NCBI GenBank assembly: GCA_021775315.1
Contig: JAJFIC010000075.1
Coordinates: 1-56,651, forward strand
Length of the DNA stretch: 56,651 nucleotides
Direction of reading: 5' to 3'
Source of the DNA: Paracoccaceae bacterium
GTDB taxonomy: Bacteria; Pseudomonadota; Alphaproteobacteria; Rhodobacterales; Rhodobacteraceae
Below the pieces are notes generated by a model. The model was not told the origin of the DNA. It saw only the letters and a program-made list of their open reading frames with translations, and searched no databases. This document shows positions 9,062-17,755 of the stretch, in pieces (position 1 is the stretch's first letter; every line of letters starts with the position of its first letter). The translations under genes were made by a program, and so were the position numbers.

Positions 9062-10357
9062 TTACTGCATTTCGCGCCCGTTTACCCACACAGCCCGTGT
9101 CGCCCGGTCGTCGCCCATCATAATGGTGGGAAACAGGCTTTCCCAAAATCCACTTGCCCGCGCTGCGCGTTGGGCAATCACTGGGGTCGAGGCAAGATCA
9201 AGCACGACGATATCGGCCTCCATCCCGACCCCAAGATTGCCAATCTGGTGGCCTGCATCCATCGCCATGGCTGATCCTTGGGTCGCCAGCCAATAAAGCT
9301 GCGCCGGATGCAGCGCCGTGCCGCGCAACTGCGCAATCTCGTAGGCTGCGGCCATCGTGCGCAACATTGAAAAGGACGACCCGCCGCCGACATCCGTAGC
9401 CAACCCCACAGTGTGCCCGGCGGCTTTCAGCCCTGCCATGTCAAACAGGCCCGAGCCGATAAACGTGTTAGAGGTCGGGCAATGCACCAGCGCTGATCCG
9501 CTTTCCAGAATACGGGCCTTTTCACGATCCTTTAGATGAATGGCATGGCCGAACAGCGCGCCTTTACCGATCAACCCGAACCGCTCGTAGGTATCCAGAT
9601 AATCGACGGCATCAGGAAACAGGCTGTGCATCCAGTCGATTTCCGGCAATTGCTCAGAAAGATGTGTCTGCATCAGGCAGTCCGGATGCTGGGCCCAAAG
9701 CGCGCCCATTGCCGCCAGTTGTTCCGGGGTCGAAGTCGGCGAAAATCGCGGCGTGATTGCATAGCGCAGTCGTCCCTTTGCGTGCCAAGACCCCAACAAC
9801 GCCTTGCTGTCGTCATAGGCCGATTGCGGCGTGTCGCGCAAACCATCGGGCGCATTGCGATCCATGCAGGTCTTGCCGCCTGCAACGCGCATGCCACGGG
9901 CTGCAGCCTCGAAAAAATAGGCGTTCACGCTTTCGGGGTGGATGGTGCAGAACGAACAGGTGCTGGTGGTGCCATTGGCCAGACACAAATCGAAATAGGT
10001 TTTCGCAACCGCGTCGGCCACGTCCTGATCGGCAAAACGGGTTTCTTCGGGGAACGTATAGGTGTTTAACCAGTCGATCAGCTGTTTGCCCCATGACGCG
10101 ATGATCCCGGTTTGCGGGTAATGCGCATGCGCATCCACAAACCCCGCACTGATCAGGCAATCACCGTAATCATGCACAATTGCCTGCGGATTGGCCGCAC
10201 GCAACGCCGCGCCATCGCCGATTTCCACGACATGCCCGGCGCGGATCATCACACCGCCTTGCCGATCATGGCGGGCGGCTTGTTCGATCGGCATGGCAAA
10301 CGGATCGCCGTCAAATCGTAAAGTCTGGCCAAGCAACAGGGTCGCGGTATCGGGCAT
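9062..10357 (-). CDS. guaD: Guanine deaminase
   Basis: This 431-residue amidohydrolase converts guanine to xanthine and ammonia. Metal ligands His77 and His79 lie in GFVDAHAHYPQTG. The stretch QLIDWLNTYTFPEE is characteristic of GuaD, and further ligands are seen in MQTHLSEQ, FGHAIHL and the late ATDVGGGSSFSM. Length fits the bacterial enzyme (430-450 residues). GAGGAAAAC precedes the ATG at 10357. The downstream gene on the same strand is a purine permease, separated by 230 bp that contains the permease's own leader, so the two may be separately controlled members of one purine-salvage group. Confidence 0.93.
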   Translation of the reverse strand: MPDTATLLLGQTLRFDGDPFAMPIEQAARHDRQGGVMIRAGHVVEIGDGAALRAANPQAIVHDYGDCLISAGFVDAHAHYPQTGIIASWGKQLIDWLNTYTFPEETRFADQDVADAVAKTYFDLCLANGTTSTCSFCTIHPESVNAYFFEAAARGMRVAGGKTCMDRNAPDGLRDTPQSAYDDSKALLGSWHAKGRLRYAITPRFSPTSTPEQLAAMGALWAQHPDCLMQTHLSEQLPEIDWMHSLFPDAVDYLDTYERFGLIGKGALFGHAIHLKDREKARILESGSALVHCPTSNTFIGSGLFDMAGLKAAGHTVGLATDVGGGSSFSMLRTMAAAYEIAQLRGTALHPAQLYWLATQGSAMAMDAGHQIGNLGVGMEADIVVLDLASTPVIAQRAARASGFWESLFPTIMMGDDRATRAVWVNGREMQ

Positions 10358-10479
10358 ATGTTTTCCTCTTCAAACGTGAACTTATGGCCCACGACCGGGC
10401 GCGTAAAGCGTTGCGCGTCACAATCCCCCCTGTTGCTGGCAAACGCCATAGGTTACCATGCCAAAAAACGCCGGAGGGC

Positions 10480-11868
10480 ATGGCAGTGACCGACGAAAAC
10501 ACCGATCACCACGAACATTCTGACAAGGCTTATGCGTTGGAATCAGGTCTGGTTGAACAGATTCTGCTGGCCGTTGACCTGCAGGATTATCCGCTTTTAA
10601 CCAATCTGCTGGAACCCTTTCACGCCGCCGATATCGCCGACCTTCTGGAACAGATCAGCGGCGGCGAGCGGCGGGCTTTTCTGGGAATGTGGCAATCGGA
10701 TATCGACGCTGACGTTCTGTCAGAGCTAAGCGAAGGCGTTCGCGAAGAAGTCATTGATTTCCTGCCAGACCGCGCCCTGGCCGAGGCTATTCGCGACCTT
10801 GAAACCGATGACGTTGTCGATCTGATCGAGGATCTGGAAGCCCCGCAACAGGAACTGGTGCTGGACGCGCTGGAAGACGCCGACCGGGTTGCGGTTGAAC
10901 AGGCGCTGCAATTCCCTGAAGAAACCGCCGGGCGTCTGATGCAGCGCGAATTGGTGCTGGCCCCGACCCATTGGACGGTCGGGCAACTGATCGACGATCT
11001 GCGGACCGAAAAAGACCTGCCGGATCAGTTTTACCATGTCATGATCGTTGATCCGCGCATGCGGCCCGTGGGCAAAGTGCCGCTTGGCAGCCTGATGTCT
11101 TCGTCGCGGGATGTGGCGCTGACCTCGATCATGGAGGATGATTTTCGCACCATTCCGGTCCTGCAAAGCGAAGAGGACGTGGCCTATGCCTTCAACCAAT
11201 ACCACATGGTGTCGGCCCCCGTGGTTGACGCCGATGATCGTCTGGTCGGGGTTATCACCATTGACGACGCGATGGTGGTTCAGGATGAACATGCGGATGA
11301 GGATATCAAGCGTCTGGCGGGTCTCGGTGATGAAAGCCTGACGGACCGGGTGATTTCCACGACGCGGCAGCGTTTCCCGTGGCTGGCGGTTAACCTTGTG
11401 ACGTCGGTTATGGCCTCAATCGTGATCGCGCAATTTGCCTCGACCATCGAGGCGATTGTTGCGCTGGCCATCATGATGCCAATCGTGGCGTCCATGGGGG
11501 GTAATGCCGGAACGCAAAGCTTGACGGTTGCGGTGCGGGCCATGGCAACCAAAGACCTTACCGGCAAAAACGTCTGGCGGGTGATCCGGCGCGAGGCCCT
11601 TGTCGGGCTGGCCAATGGCCTGATTTTCGCGGTTATTATTGGCATTGTCGGCATGGTCTGGTTTGGCATGCCAATGTTGGGCGTGGTGCTGGCCCTTGCC
11701 ATGATCGCCAATATGCTGGTCGCGGGCCTTGCGGGAATTCTGATCCCGATCTGGTTGGATAAACTGGGGATCGACCCGGCGCTAGCATCCGGGGCCTTTG
11801 TGACAACGGTTACCGATGTGGTCGGGTTCTTTGCGTTTCTCGGGCTTGCGGCGCTGATGCTGTTTTAA
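10480..11868 (+). CDS. mgtE: Magnesium transporter MgtE
   Basis: This homodimeric Mg2+ channel has 463 residues from the ATG at 10480. The order of domains is classical: an acidic N domain of helical repeats (about 25-150), two CBS domains (about 155-280, with MRPVGKVPLGSLM and DRLVGVITIDDAM), a plug helix, and five C-terminal membrane helices. The conserved pore helix reads MMPIVASMGGNAGTQS. An open frame extends back to 10180 but overlaps the divergent guaD start and lacks family similarity. GGAGG at 10473-10477 decides the start. The GTG at 10486 is better spaced from it and is an alternative. Confidence 0.95.
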   Translation: MAVTDENTDHHEHSDKAYALESGLVEQILLAVDLQDYPLLTNLLEPFHAADIADLLEQISGGERRAFLGMWQSDIDADVLSELSEGVREEVIDFLPDRALAEAIRDLETDDVVDLIEDLEAPQQELVLDALEDADRVAVEQALQFPEETAGRLMQRELVLAPTHWTVGQLIDDLRTEKDLPDQFYHVMIVDPRMRPVGKVPLGSLMSSSRDVALTSIMEDDFRTIPVLQSEEDVAYAFNQYHMVSAPVVDADDRLVGVITIDDAMVVQDEHADEDIKRLAGLGDESLTDRVISTTRQRFPWLAVNLVTSVMASIVIAQFASTIEAIVALAIMMPIVASMGGNAGTQSLTVAVRAMATKDLTGKNVWRVIRREALVGLANGLIFAVIIGIVGMVWFGMPMLGVVLALAMIANMLVAGLAGILIPIWLDKLGIDPALASGAFVTTVTDVVGFFAFLGLAALMLF

Positions 11869-11896
11869 CCTACCGGCCTGTCACGCGGACGTGCAT

Positions 11897-14713
11897 TTAA
11901 TCGCTGGGGATTTTCAAAACCAGACTGCGGCCACCCTTAACATAGCTAAGCGAGGTAACCCCGATCGCCGCCACCCGGCCACCATCCACCCGGTCGCCGA
12001 TCTTGACCTTCACAAACCGCCCACTGGGCAGGCGCAACAGTGCGTTGCGTTTAGAGGCCGGGCCGTAAACCCCGATCAGGTTCAGTCGGGCCAGATTGAT
12101 CGCATTTTTGATGGTCGCGGTTTTTGCAACGGACGCGCGTGTCGGCAGTACGGGGCCCCGACGGGCAATCGGTTCGGTGGCTGGCGTGGCCGAGGCTACC
12201 TCAACCCGCGCCTTTTCGACCGTTTTCTCAAAATCACTTGGCCGCTGGGCCGGTTGAAACGAGGTCAGCACGGCCAGTTCGGTCGGTGTGGCATCGCCAG
12301 TGTCTTGCACCGCCTGTTCTGATTCAGGGCGTTGCTTTGGCTTGCGCACACGCAGCTCAGCAATGGTCAGGCGGCCCTGTACGAAAACGGCGTCTTCGCC
12401 GGTCTTTAGGTCCACGGGTCGCATTTTGGGTTTTTGTGCCAGCAACGGGTTGGGGGGGACCAGTGCCTCGGTCTCGGGCTTGGTTGGCGGTGTGACGGTC
12501 GGCTTGCCAAGGCGCACCAAAATGCCGTCAGGTGTCATGGCGCCGTCAGCGGTGGGTTTGACAAAACCGCGCTCGTCCAGATCAAAAACCGTGGTCGGGG
12601 ACACTGGTGACAACAATTTACGCGGCGGATAATCGGCCACGCCGTCGTTGAAATCCGGCAGGATAATCGCGTCATTCGCCTCAAGCGGGCGGTCAATTGA
12701 AGCGACGTAAATGTCGTCGCGTTCCTGTTGATCGTTAGGTCTGGGCGGAGATTGCAAACCTTGCAGAATACCGCTTATCTCTAGCGCGATGGCCAGTTCT
12801 TCGGCGGTCATCTGGTTGTCTTGTGTACCGGTGCTGCCTTCGGCGATCTCTTCCGCCGTTGGGGCCGACAGGCCAGCCGCGCGAATGTCTTCAAGTTCCT
12901 GTTCTGACAGGGATGTCACCGGCTCCGCCGTATCAGGCAAACCGGCATCCGGGTCTACTTGACCCTCAAACACCGATCGACGCTCGGGCCGCACAGGGCG
13001 GATCACGCTGGTGGTTTCTGGGTCTGTTTGGGTGCCAGGGGCCAGGGAGGCAACAATTGCCGCCATATCGCTGGGCCGCGCCCGCGCCCGGTTGTCAGCA
13101 TGGACACCACGTTCAGGCGATGTGGTCAGAAAAGCCGCGTCCGTACCATCGGTCGCTTCGGGGGAACCGCTGCGCCCGCCCGGCTCACCCGATGGAAAAA
13201 ACGCATAGACCAGACCGAGCAGCCCAAGAATTGCCAGAACGGCGGCGGTTGAATACAGGATCTTTCGCTTTTTGCGCTCCTGATCGCTGCCCATATCAGA
13301 AGACCCGCCAAAAACCGTGTCAAATTCGGCATTTGATTGGGGGGCGTTCGGCGGTGTTTCTTCGGCCTGCGTCTGACCTTCGGCTTTCGCGGCCTTGGCC
13401 GATTTGCGCCGTGCCATCAAGGCGGCAAACCGCGCTTTCGTTGATTTCGATAGCTCCAGCAACAATTGCCAGACACGTCCCGTCACGCCGCGCAATCGTT
13501 GCATCAGAACCAAAACCAATGGGGTCAATCGGCTTAGCAGCGCTGCCCGCTTTGCCTTCGTTTCGGGCGCAGGTTCGTCAAGAAAGCTGGCCCGCAGCCG
13601 ATCTTCGGCGATGATGTCCGGGCGGTCGGTTTCAGAATAATCAAGTGCGTCAGCAGACGCGGTAAGCGGCGGCGTATCAGGGGACGTGACCGGGCGGATA
13701 GGGGCCGCGCCGGATGCGCCAGCGTTGCTGATCGCAATGCGTGGTGCGACGCGGTTTATCGGGCGTTCGGTTGCATCACCGGCATGTGGTGTGTTCTGGC
13801 GGCGACTGGAAAAGGCCGGGATCGGTGCCGCAACCGCATCGTCTGACGGCTCTGCTTCGGCGGGGGTCTCAAGTTCGGTGCCGTCAATTGCAGGATCGTC
13901 AGTTTCGGGGGCGTCAAATTCAGCGACGTTGGGTTCCGGTTCTTCACCCGCGTCCGAATTCATCGACTCCGTCGCATCAGATTCGGGCGCAAAGATATTG
14001 CCCGCAGGCGTCGCGTCTTCCGGCTGCACAAAAAAGTTCGCGTCTTCAGCCTGATCCGCATCGCCGTCTGTTTCTGCACTAAATTCGCTGGGTTCTTCCG
14101 TGGCCCCTTCAATTTCTTCGTCCGCCGGGACCTCCGCCTCACCGAAAAACAGGTTTTCATCCAATGTCGGCAAAGGGGGCGCCGCTGGCACATCGCGAAC
14201 GTCCACGTCCGGCCCAAGAAACGCATAGGAATAATCGGTGCGCCCAAAGAACGGTTGCCACGCGTCGGGGCTGTCATCAAAGCGTGCTGCGAAACTGATC
14301 GGATTGAACCGATGTTCAACCGCGAATTCCTCGGCCTCGTCCAACGTTTCATTGGCGACCACCGCCACCAGCACACGCGGACCGCCAAGCGGGGTCCAAT
14401 CCAGCGTCAGATCCGCCACCTGATAGGGCGTACGCCCTTCAAGGGCCGCCAAAACCTGTTCGCGCCGTGCCGACTCATCCGGGCCGGGGGCGTCAACCTC
14501 CTGATACAGAACTTGTGAGTTCGGCAGGATCAGCTTTGCGCCAAACCCCTTGCCCTCAAGCCCAACCGCCGTGCTGCGCAGAAATGACAGGTTTTCGCGC
14601 AGGGCCGGATCGTCCAGCGCCACATCACCAACCTCGGTCCAGGTGCCACGCGGCGAGCGGTGCAGCAACGCAATCCCTTCATGGGAAAGATTAAGGGCAA
14701 AATTTGGTTTCAT
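11897..14713 (-). CDS. Large single-pass membrane protein with PilM/GspL-like N terminus and PilP/GspC-like C terminus
   Basis: This is a 938-residue protein without a recognised name. Residues 1 to about 165 look like the actin-like cytoplasmic half of PilM or GspL: FALNLSHEGIALLHR, then LPNSQVLYQEVDAPG and a ribonuclease-H-like alternation. A long acidic and proline-rich linker follows (about 165-370), then a basic amphipathic stretch near 390-430 and one clear membrane helix at about 484-506, preceded by ERKKRK. The rest is a disordered, presumably periplasmic arm. The last 80 residues form a compact HR/PilP-type domain: LIGVYG, RFVKVKIGDRVDGGRV and SLVLKIPSD. No pilus or type II secretion gene lies nearby. 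Both domain assignments are by eye. Confidence 0.6.
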   Translation of the reverse strand: MKPNFALNLSHEGIALLHRSPRGTWTEVGDVALDDPALRENLSFLRSTAVGLEGKGFGAKLILPNSQVLYQEVDAPGPDESARREQVLAALEGRTPYQVADLTLDWTPLGGPRVLVAVVANETLDEAEEFAVEHRFNPISFAARFDDSPDAWQPFFGRTDYSYAFLGPDVDVRDVPAAPPLPTLDENLFFGEAEVPADEEIEGATEEPSEFSAETDGDADQAEDANFFVQPEDATPAGNIFAPESDATESMNSDAGEEPEPNVAEFDAPETDDPAIDGTELETPAEAEPSDDAVAAPIPAFSSRRQNTPHAGDATERPINRVAPRIAISNAGASGAAPIRPVTSPDTPPLTASADALDYSETDRPDIIAEDRLRASFLDEPAPETKAKRAALLSRLTPLVLVLMQRLRGVTGRVWQLLLELSKSTKARFAALMARRKSAKAAKAEGQTQAEETPPNAPQSNAEFDTVFGGSSDMGSDQERKKRKILYSTAAVLAILGLLGLVYAFFPSGEPGGRSGSPEATDGTDAAFLTTSPERGVHADNRARARPSDMAAIVASLAPGTQTDPETTSVIRPVRPERRSVFEGQVDPDAGLPDTAEPVTSLSEQELEDIRAAGLSAPTAEEIAEGSTGTQDNQMTAEELAIALEISGILQGLQSPPRPNDQQERDDIYVASIDRPLEANDAIILPDFNDGVADYPPRKLLSPVSPTTVFDLDERGFVKPTADGAMTPDGILVRLGKPTVTPPTKPETEALVPPNPLLAQKPKMRPVDLKTGEDAVFVQGRLTIAELRVRKPKQRPESEQAVQDTGDATPTELAVLTSFQPAQRPSDFEKTVEKARVEVASATPATEPIARRGPVLPTRASVAKTATIKNAINLARLNLIGVYGPASKRNALLRLPSGRFVKVKIGDRVDGGRVAAIGVTSLSYVKGGRSLVLKIPSD

Positions 14714-14877
14714 GGTCCCGGTTTATCAAGTTCCGACAGCAGGTGGGAGTCGTCAAACACCTACAGCGCCGAATTGTAGCAGAATTTCGCTTACTGACCA
14801 GAAAGATTGCAACAAAGGCTTGATATCGCACGAAATAGCGCCCTAGCCTGAACAATGTGAAGTTTTTGGGATCGCTT

Positions 14878-15564
14878 ATGATATATCGCCTCTGCCTTGG
14901 TTTAGTTTTGATGTTCGCCCACCCGGCTTTTGCCCAACAGGCGCAGGCGGTTCTGACCGTGGTTGGCACAGGACAGGTATCGGCAGTGCCGGATATGGCA
15001 ACCATCTCGGTCGGGGTCGAGGTTGAGGCGCCAAATGCCGAACTGGCGCTGAAACAAAATGCGGCGCGCATGCACGAAATCATCGACACTTTGAAAGCCC
15101 TGGAAATCGCCCCGCGCGACATTCAGACCAGCCAGTTTTCGCTTTATCCACAATGGAGCAATCGCAGTTCATCCTCGACCAAACCTCCGAAAATCACAGG
15201 TTTTGTGGCGACAAACGTGGTCTTTGTGCGGGTGCGCGCACTTGATCGGTTGGGCGAGACGCTGGATGCGTTGACCACATCCGGTGCCAATCGCATTCAA
15301 GGCGTGGATTTCGGGCTGACGGAACCCGGCCCATTTCTGGATCAGGCCCGCCTGAACGCCGTGGCCGAAGCCAAACGAAAGGCAGCACTTTACGCGGATG
15401 CTGCAGGCGTCACGCTTGGGGCTATCCTGTCGATTGACGAAGGCCACGCACAGACTCAACCGGCCTACCGGGCCGAGGCGCGCCTGTTGGCCGATTCAGC
15501 CCCCATCGCCGAAGGGGAACTTGACCTGACCGCCGAAGTGACAATCCGATTTGCGATTGACTAA
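14878..15564 (+). CDS. SIMPL-domain (DUF541) periplasmic protein
   Basis: This exported protein of about 228 residues carries the SIMPL domain (the family of E. coli YggE). Its crystal structures show oligomeric assemblies, and its members are loosely linked to oxidative-stress tolerance. From the ATG at 14878 the protein starts with a good signal peptide, LCLGLVLMFAHPAFA, then the typical first strand VLTVVGTGQVSAVPDMATISVGVE. The segment ALKQNAARMHEIIDTLKAL and the late AKRKAALYADAAGVTLG are also standard. A GTG at 14857 in frame is an alternative start. It faces away from the 938-residue membrane protein, with 144-164 bp between them. Confidence 0.85.
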   Translation: MIYRLCLGLVLMFAHPAFAQQAQAVLTVVGTGQVSAVPDMATISVGVEVEAPNAELALKQNAARMHEIIDTLKALEIAPRDIQTSQFSLYPQWSNRSSSSTKPPKITGFVATNVVFVRVRALDRLGETLDALTTSGANRIQGVDFGLTEPGPFLDQARLNAVAEAKRKAALYADAAGVTLGAILSIDEGHAQTQPAYRAEARLLADSAPIAEGELDLTAEVTIRFAID

Positions 15565-15635
15565 CCGGCAGAAAAGCCGCGCCAACCTGCGGAAATCAAC
15601 AACCCGGGTAAAGCAAACCCATGCATTCATCGTTG

Positions 15636-15695
15636 CAAAAATACTCCGGGGGAAGTGCATTGCCCGCAGGGCTTTGCACTGGGGGCAGCGCCCCA
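15636..15695 (-). repeat. Rhodobacteraceae-type GC-rich intergenic repeat, copy 1
   Basis: Read on the minus strand, this stretch starts with a GGGGCGCTGCCCC hairpin, continues through a GC-rich spacer and ends in CTTCCCCCGGAGTATTTTTG. The same plan (G/C hairpin, spacer, CCCCC-GAG-TATTTTT tail) recurs at 41618-41661 and 52663-52732. A tail-only copy lies near 7386-7410. It probably contributes to RNA 3'-end formation. Confidence 0.6.
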
Positions 15696-15731
15696 CTTTG
15701 CCGACCGAAAAGCGTTCAGCGCCTTCGGCCA

Positions 15732-15767
15732 CGGCGGGTACGCAATAAACGCACCCGCCGCAGTTTT
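15732..15767 (+). terminator. Terminator-like hairpin after the SIMPL gene, next to the metY stop
   Basis: An 8-bp perfect stem, CGGCGGGT with ACCCGCCG, encloses a 13-base loop and is followed by GCAGTTTTGC on the plus strand. It would end transcription coming from the SIMPL gene. On the minus strand there is no T run, so it only adds a stem at the end of metY. Confidence 0.55.
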
Positions 15768-15769
15768 GC

Positions 15770-17062
15770 TTAGTTCATTGCCTTGGTCAGCGCCTGATCC
15801 AGATCGGCAATCAAATCATCAGCATCTTCTGTACCGATGGAAAACCGCACCATATTCGGCCCGGCCCCTGCGGCCTCTTGCTGCTCAGTCGTCAACTGCC
15901 GGTGGGTGGTTGACGCCGAATGGATCACCAATGAACGCGCATCGCCAAGGTTGGCCACATGGCTGAAAATTTCCAGCCCGTTCACCAGTTTGACACAAGC
16001 ATCATAGCCACCCTTGATCGCCACCGTGAACAAAGCCCCGGCCCCTTTGGGGCAAATCCGCTCAACCCGCTCGTAATAGGGCGATGATTTCAGGCCCGCA
16101 TAGGTGACGAAATCAACCCGCGGATCAGCCTCAAGCCATGCCGCCAGCTTTTCAGCGTTTTCCACATGCCGCTCCATACGCAGGCTCAGGGTTTCGGTGC
16201 CCATCAACGTATAATGCGCCGCCTGCGGGTTCATCGTCATGCCAAGATCGCGCAGGCCAATGGCAATACCGTGGAAAGTATAGGCCAGATTGCCGAACGT
16301 CTCGTGGAATTTGAGGCCGTGATAGGCAGGTTCCGGTGCTGACAAAGACGGGAATTTATCGCTGGCGGACCAGTCAAAATTACCGCTGTCAACCACACAA
16401 CCGCCAGTGACCGTTCCGTTGCCGGTCAGGTATTTGGTGGTGGAATGCACCACAAGCGTCGCCCCGTGTTCAATCGGGCGACACAGATAGGGCGTGGCTG
16501 ATGTGTTGTCGACGATCAACGGCAAACCAGCCCCGTCAGCAACCCCGGCAATCGCGTCAAGATCGGTGATATAGCCGCCTGGATTGGCGATGCTTTCACA
16601 GAAAATCGCGCGGGTATTGTCATCAATCGCGGCCTTCACGGCGTCCAGATCGTCAAAATCTACGAACCGTGCCTCCCAACCGAAACGTTTGATCGTATGG
16701 GAAAGTTGGGTGACCGAGCCACCATAAAGTCGGGTCGACGCCACAATATTCAGGCCCGGACCCATCAGCGGAAACAACGCCATAATCTGGGCCGCGTGGC
16801 CCGAAGAACAACAAACCGCGCCAACGCCGCCTTCCAGTGTGGCGATGCGTTCCTGCAATACTGCCACAGTTGGATTGGTCAGGCGCGAATAAATATATCC
16901 AACCTCTTGCAGGTTAAACAGCGCCGCTGCGTGATCGGCATCGCGAAACACATAAGCCGTGGTCTGGTAAATCGGAGTTTGCCGCGCACCTGTGGCCGGA
17001 TCGGGCCGCGCGCCTGCGTGAATTTGAAGTGTGTCAAAACCGTAGCTTGGTCCGTCAGACAT
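15770..17062 (-). CDS. metY: O-acetylhomoserine sulfhydrylase (aminocarboxypropyltransferase)
   Basis: This 430-residue PLP enzyme of the Cys/Met metabolism family makes homocysteine from O-acetylhomoserine and sulfide. The start is set at the ATG at 17062 (MSDGPSYGFDTLQIHAG), which has AAGGGA about 10 bases upstream. An in-frame extension lacks family similarity. The PLP lysine is in VVHSTTKYLTGNGTVTGG. The family signatures RQTPIYQTTAY and YSRLTNPTVAVLQERIA are present. A second sulfhydrylase of the MetZ type lies at 50653 in this window. The upstream gene on the same strand, a CoA-binding protein, is only 75 bp away, so they may share a transcript. Confidence 0.93.
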   Translation of the reverse strand: MSDGPSYGFDTLQIHAGARPDPATGARQTPIYQTTAYVFRDADHAAALFNLQEVGYIYSRLTNPTVAVLQERIATLEGGVGAVCCSSGHAAQIMALFPLMGPGLNIVASTRLYGGSVTQLSHTIKRFGWEARFVDFDDLDAVKAAIDDNTRAIFCESIANPGGYITDLDAIAGVADGAGLPLIVDNTSATPYLCRPIEHGATLVVHSTTKYLTGNGTVTGGCVVDSGNFDWSASDKFPSLSAPEPAYHGLKFHETFGNLAYTFHGIAIGLRDLGMTMNPQAAHYTLMGTETLSLRMERHVENAEKLAAWLEADPRVDFVTYAGLKSSPYYERVERICPKGAGALFTVAIKGGYDACVKLVNGLEIFSHVANLGDARSLVIHSASTTHRQLTTEQQEAAGAGPNMVRFSIGTEDADDLIADLDQALTKAMN

Positions 17063-17137
17063 GGAATAATCCCTTTGCTTAGCTAATGTTGCGGGGAACC
17101 TAAAAGATTGACCGCATAGCCACAACCGTTTCCATGC

Positions 17138-17617
17138 TTAGAGCTTGGAAGAAATTATTCCGGTGTTAAAGCCGCCCATACGCAATTCGCCAAACAGACG
17201 CTGGTATTCAATCTTGGGGCAGCGGTTCTGGATCACCTGCACACCTTGTTCGGTGGCCAGCGCCGCCGCTTCGGCGTTTTCCACCCCGATTTGCATCCAG
17301 ATGGTTTTCAGGCCGGGCAATCTGGCCAGGGCATCGGTAACAATCGGCAGAACATGTTCTGAGCGGCGAAAAACATCCAATACATCGACCGTGCTATCGG
17401 CTGGAATGCTTGCCAGATCGGCGCGAACCTCTTGGCCAAACAACATCTTTCCGGCGTGGCCGGGATTGACGGGAATGACTTTAAATCCCTTGAGCGACAG
17501 ATACCGCGCCACGAAATAGCTGGGCCGTACAGGGTTCATCGACAGGCCGACACAGGCAAAAACCTTGGATTCGGTCAGGATCTTACGCAGCAGTTCATCA
17601 GACGGGTTCTTGGTCAT
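17138..17617 (-). CDS. CoA-binding Rossmann-domain protein (YccU-like)
   Basis: This is a 159-residue single-domain protein of the CoA_binding_2 family. The N-terminal dinucleotide fold is seen in VFACVGLSMNPVRPSYFVARYL, with the second strand FKVIPVNPGHAG. The tail QNRCPKIEYQRL with its conserved Cys-Pro is typical of the family. No enzymatic activity is established for the group. It lies directly upstream of metY on the same strand and is often found near sulfur or amino-acid genes, but that is only context. Family assignment is firm, function unknown. Confidence 0.85.
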   Translation of the reverse strand: MTKNPSDELLRKILTESKVFACVGLSMNPVRPSYFVARYLSLKGFKVIPVNPGHAGKMLFGQEVRADLASIPADSTVDVLDVFRRSEHVLPIVTDALARLPGLKTIWMQIGVENAEAAALATEQGVQVIQNRCPKIEYQRLFGELRMGGFNTGIISSKL

Positions 17618-17755
17618 ATGGTTTGTTAGCAGGATGGTGTGACAAGGGGAAGACTGCCCAAAACCCCTTGATCTGTGTTATGGTGTCTCATCAGGAAATG
17701 GCGATGCCTGACTGCACAATTGATCGGGTGTCTGTTCAGGACGGGGGATAGATCA

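Noticed and set aside
10180-10479. In-frame 5' extension of mgtE back to 10180
   Set aside because: It runs opposite to the guaD coding region, has no MgtE similarity, and a GGAGG site lies just before 10480/10486.
12823-13614. 263-residue open frame on the plus strand
   Set aside because: It is antisense to the 938-residue membrane protein, has low-complexity Pro/Arg composition typical of a shadow frame, and lacks a ribosome binding site.
17063-17137. A SAM-responsive element in front of metY
   Set aside because: Only a weak GCGG/CCGC pairing and a TTAGCTAA palindrome are visible, without the conserved bases of any known SAM class.
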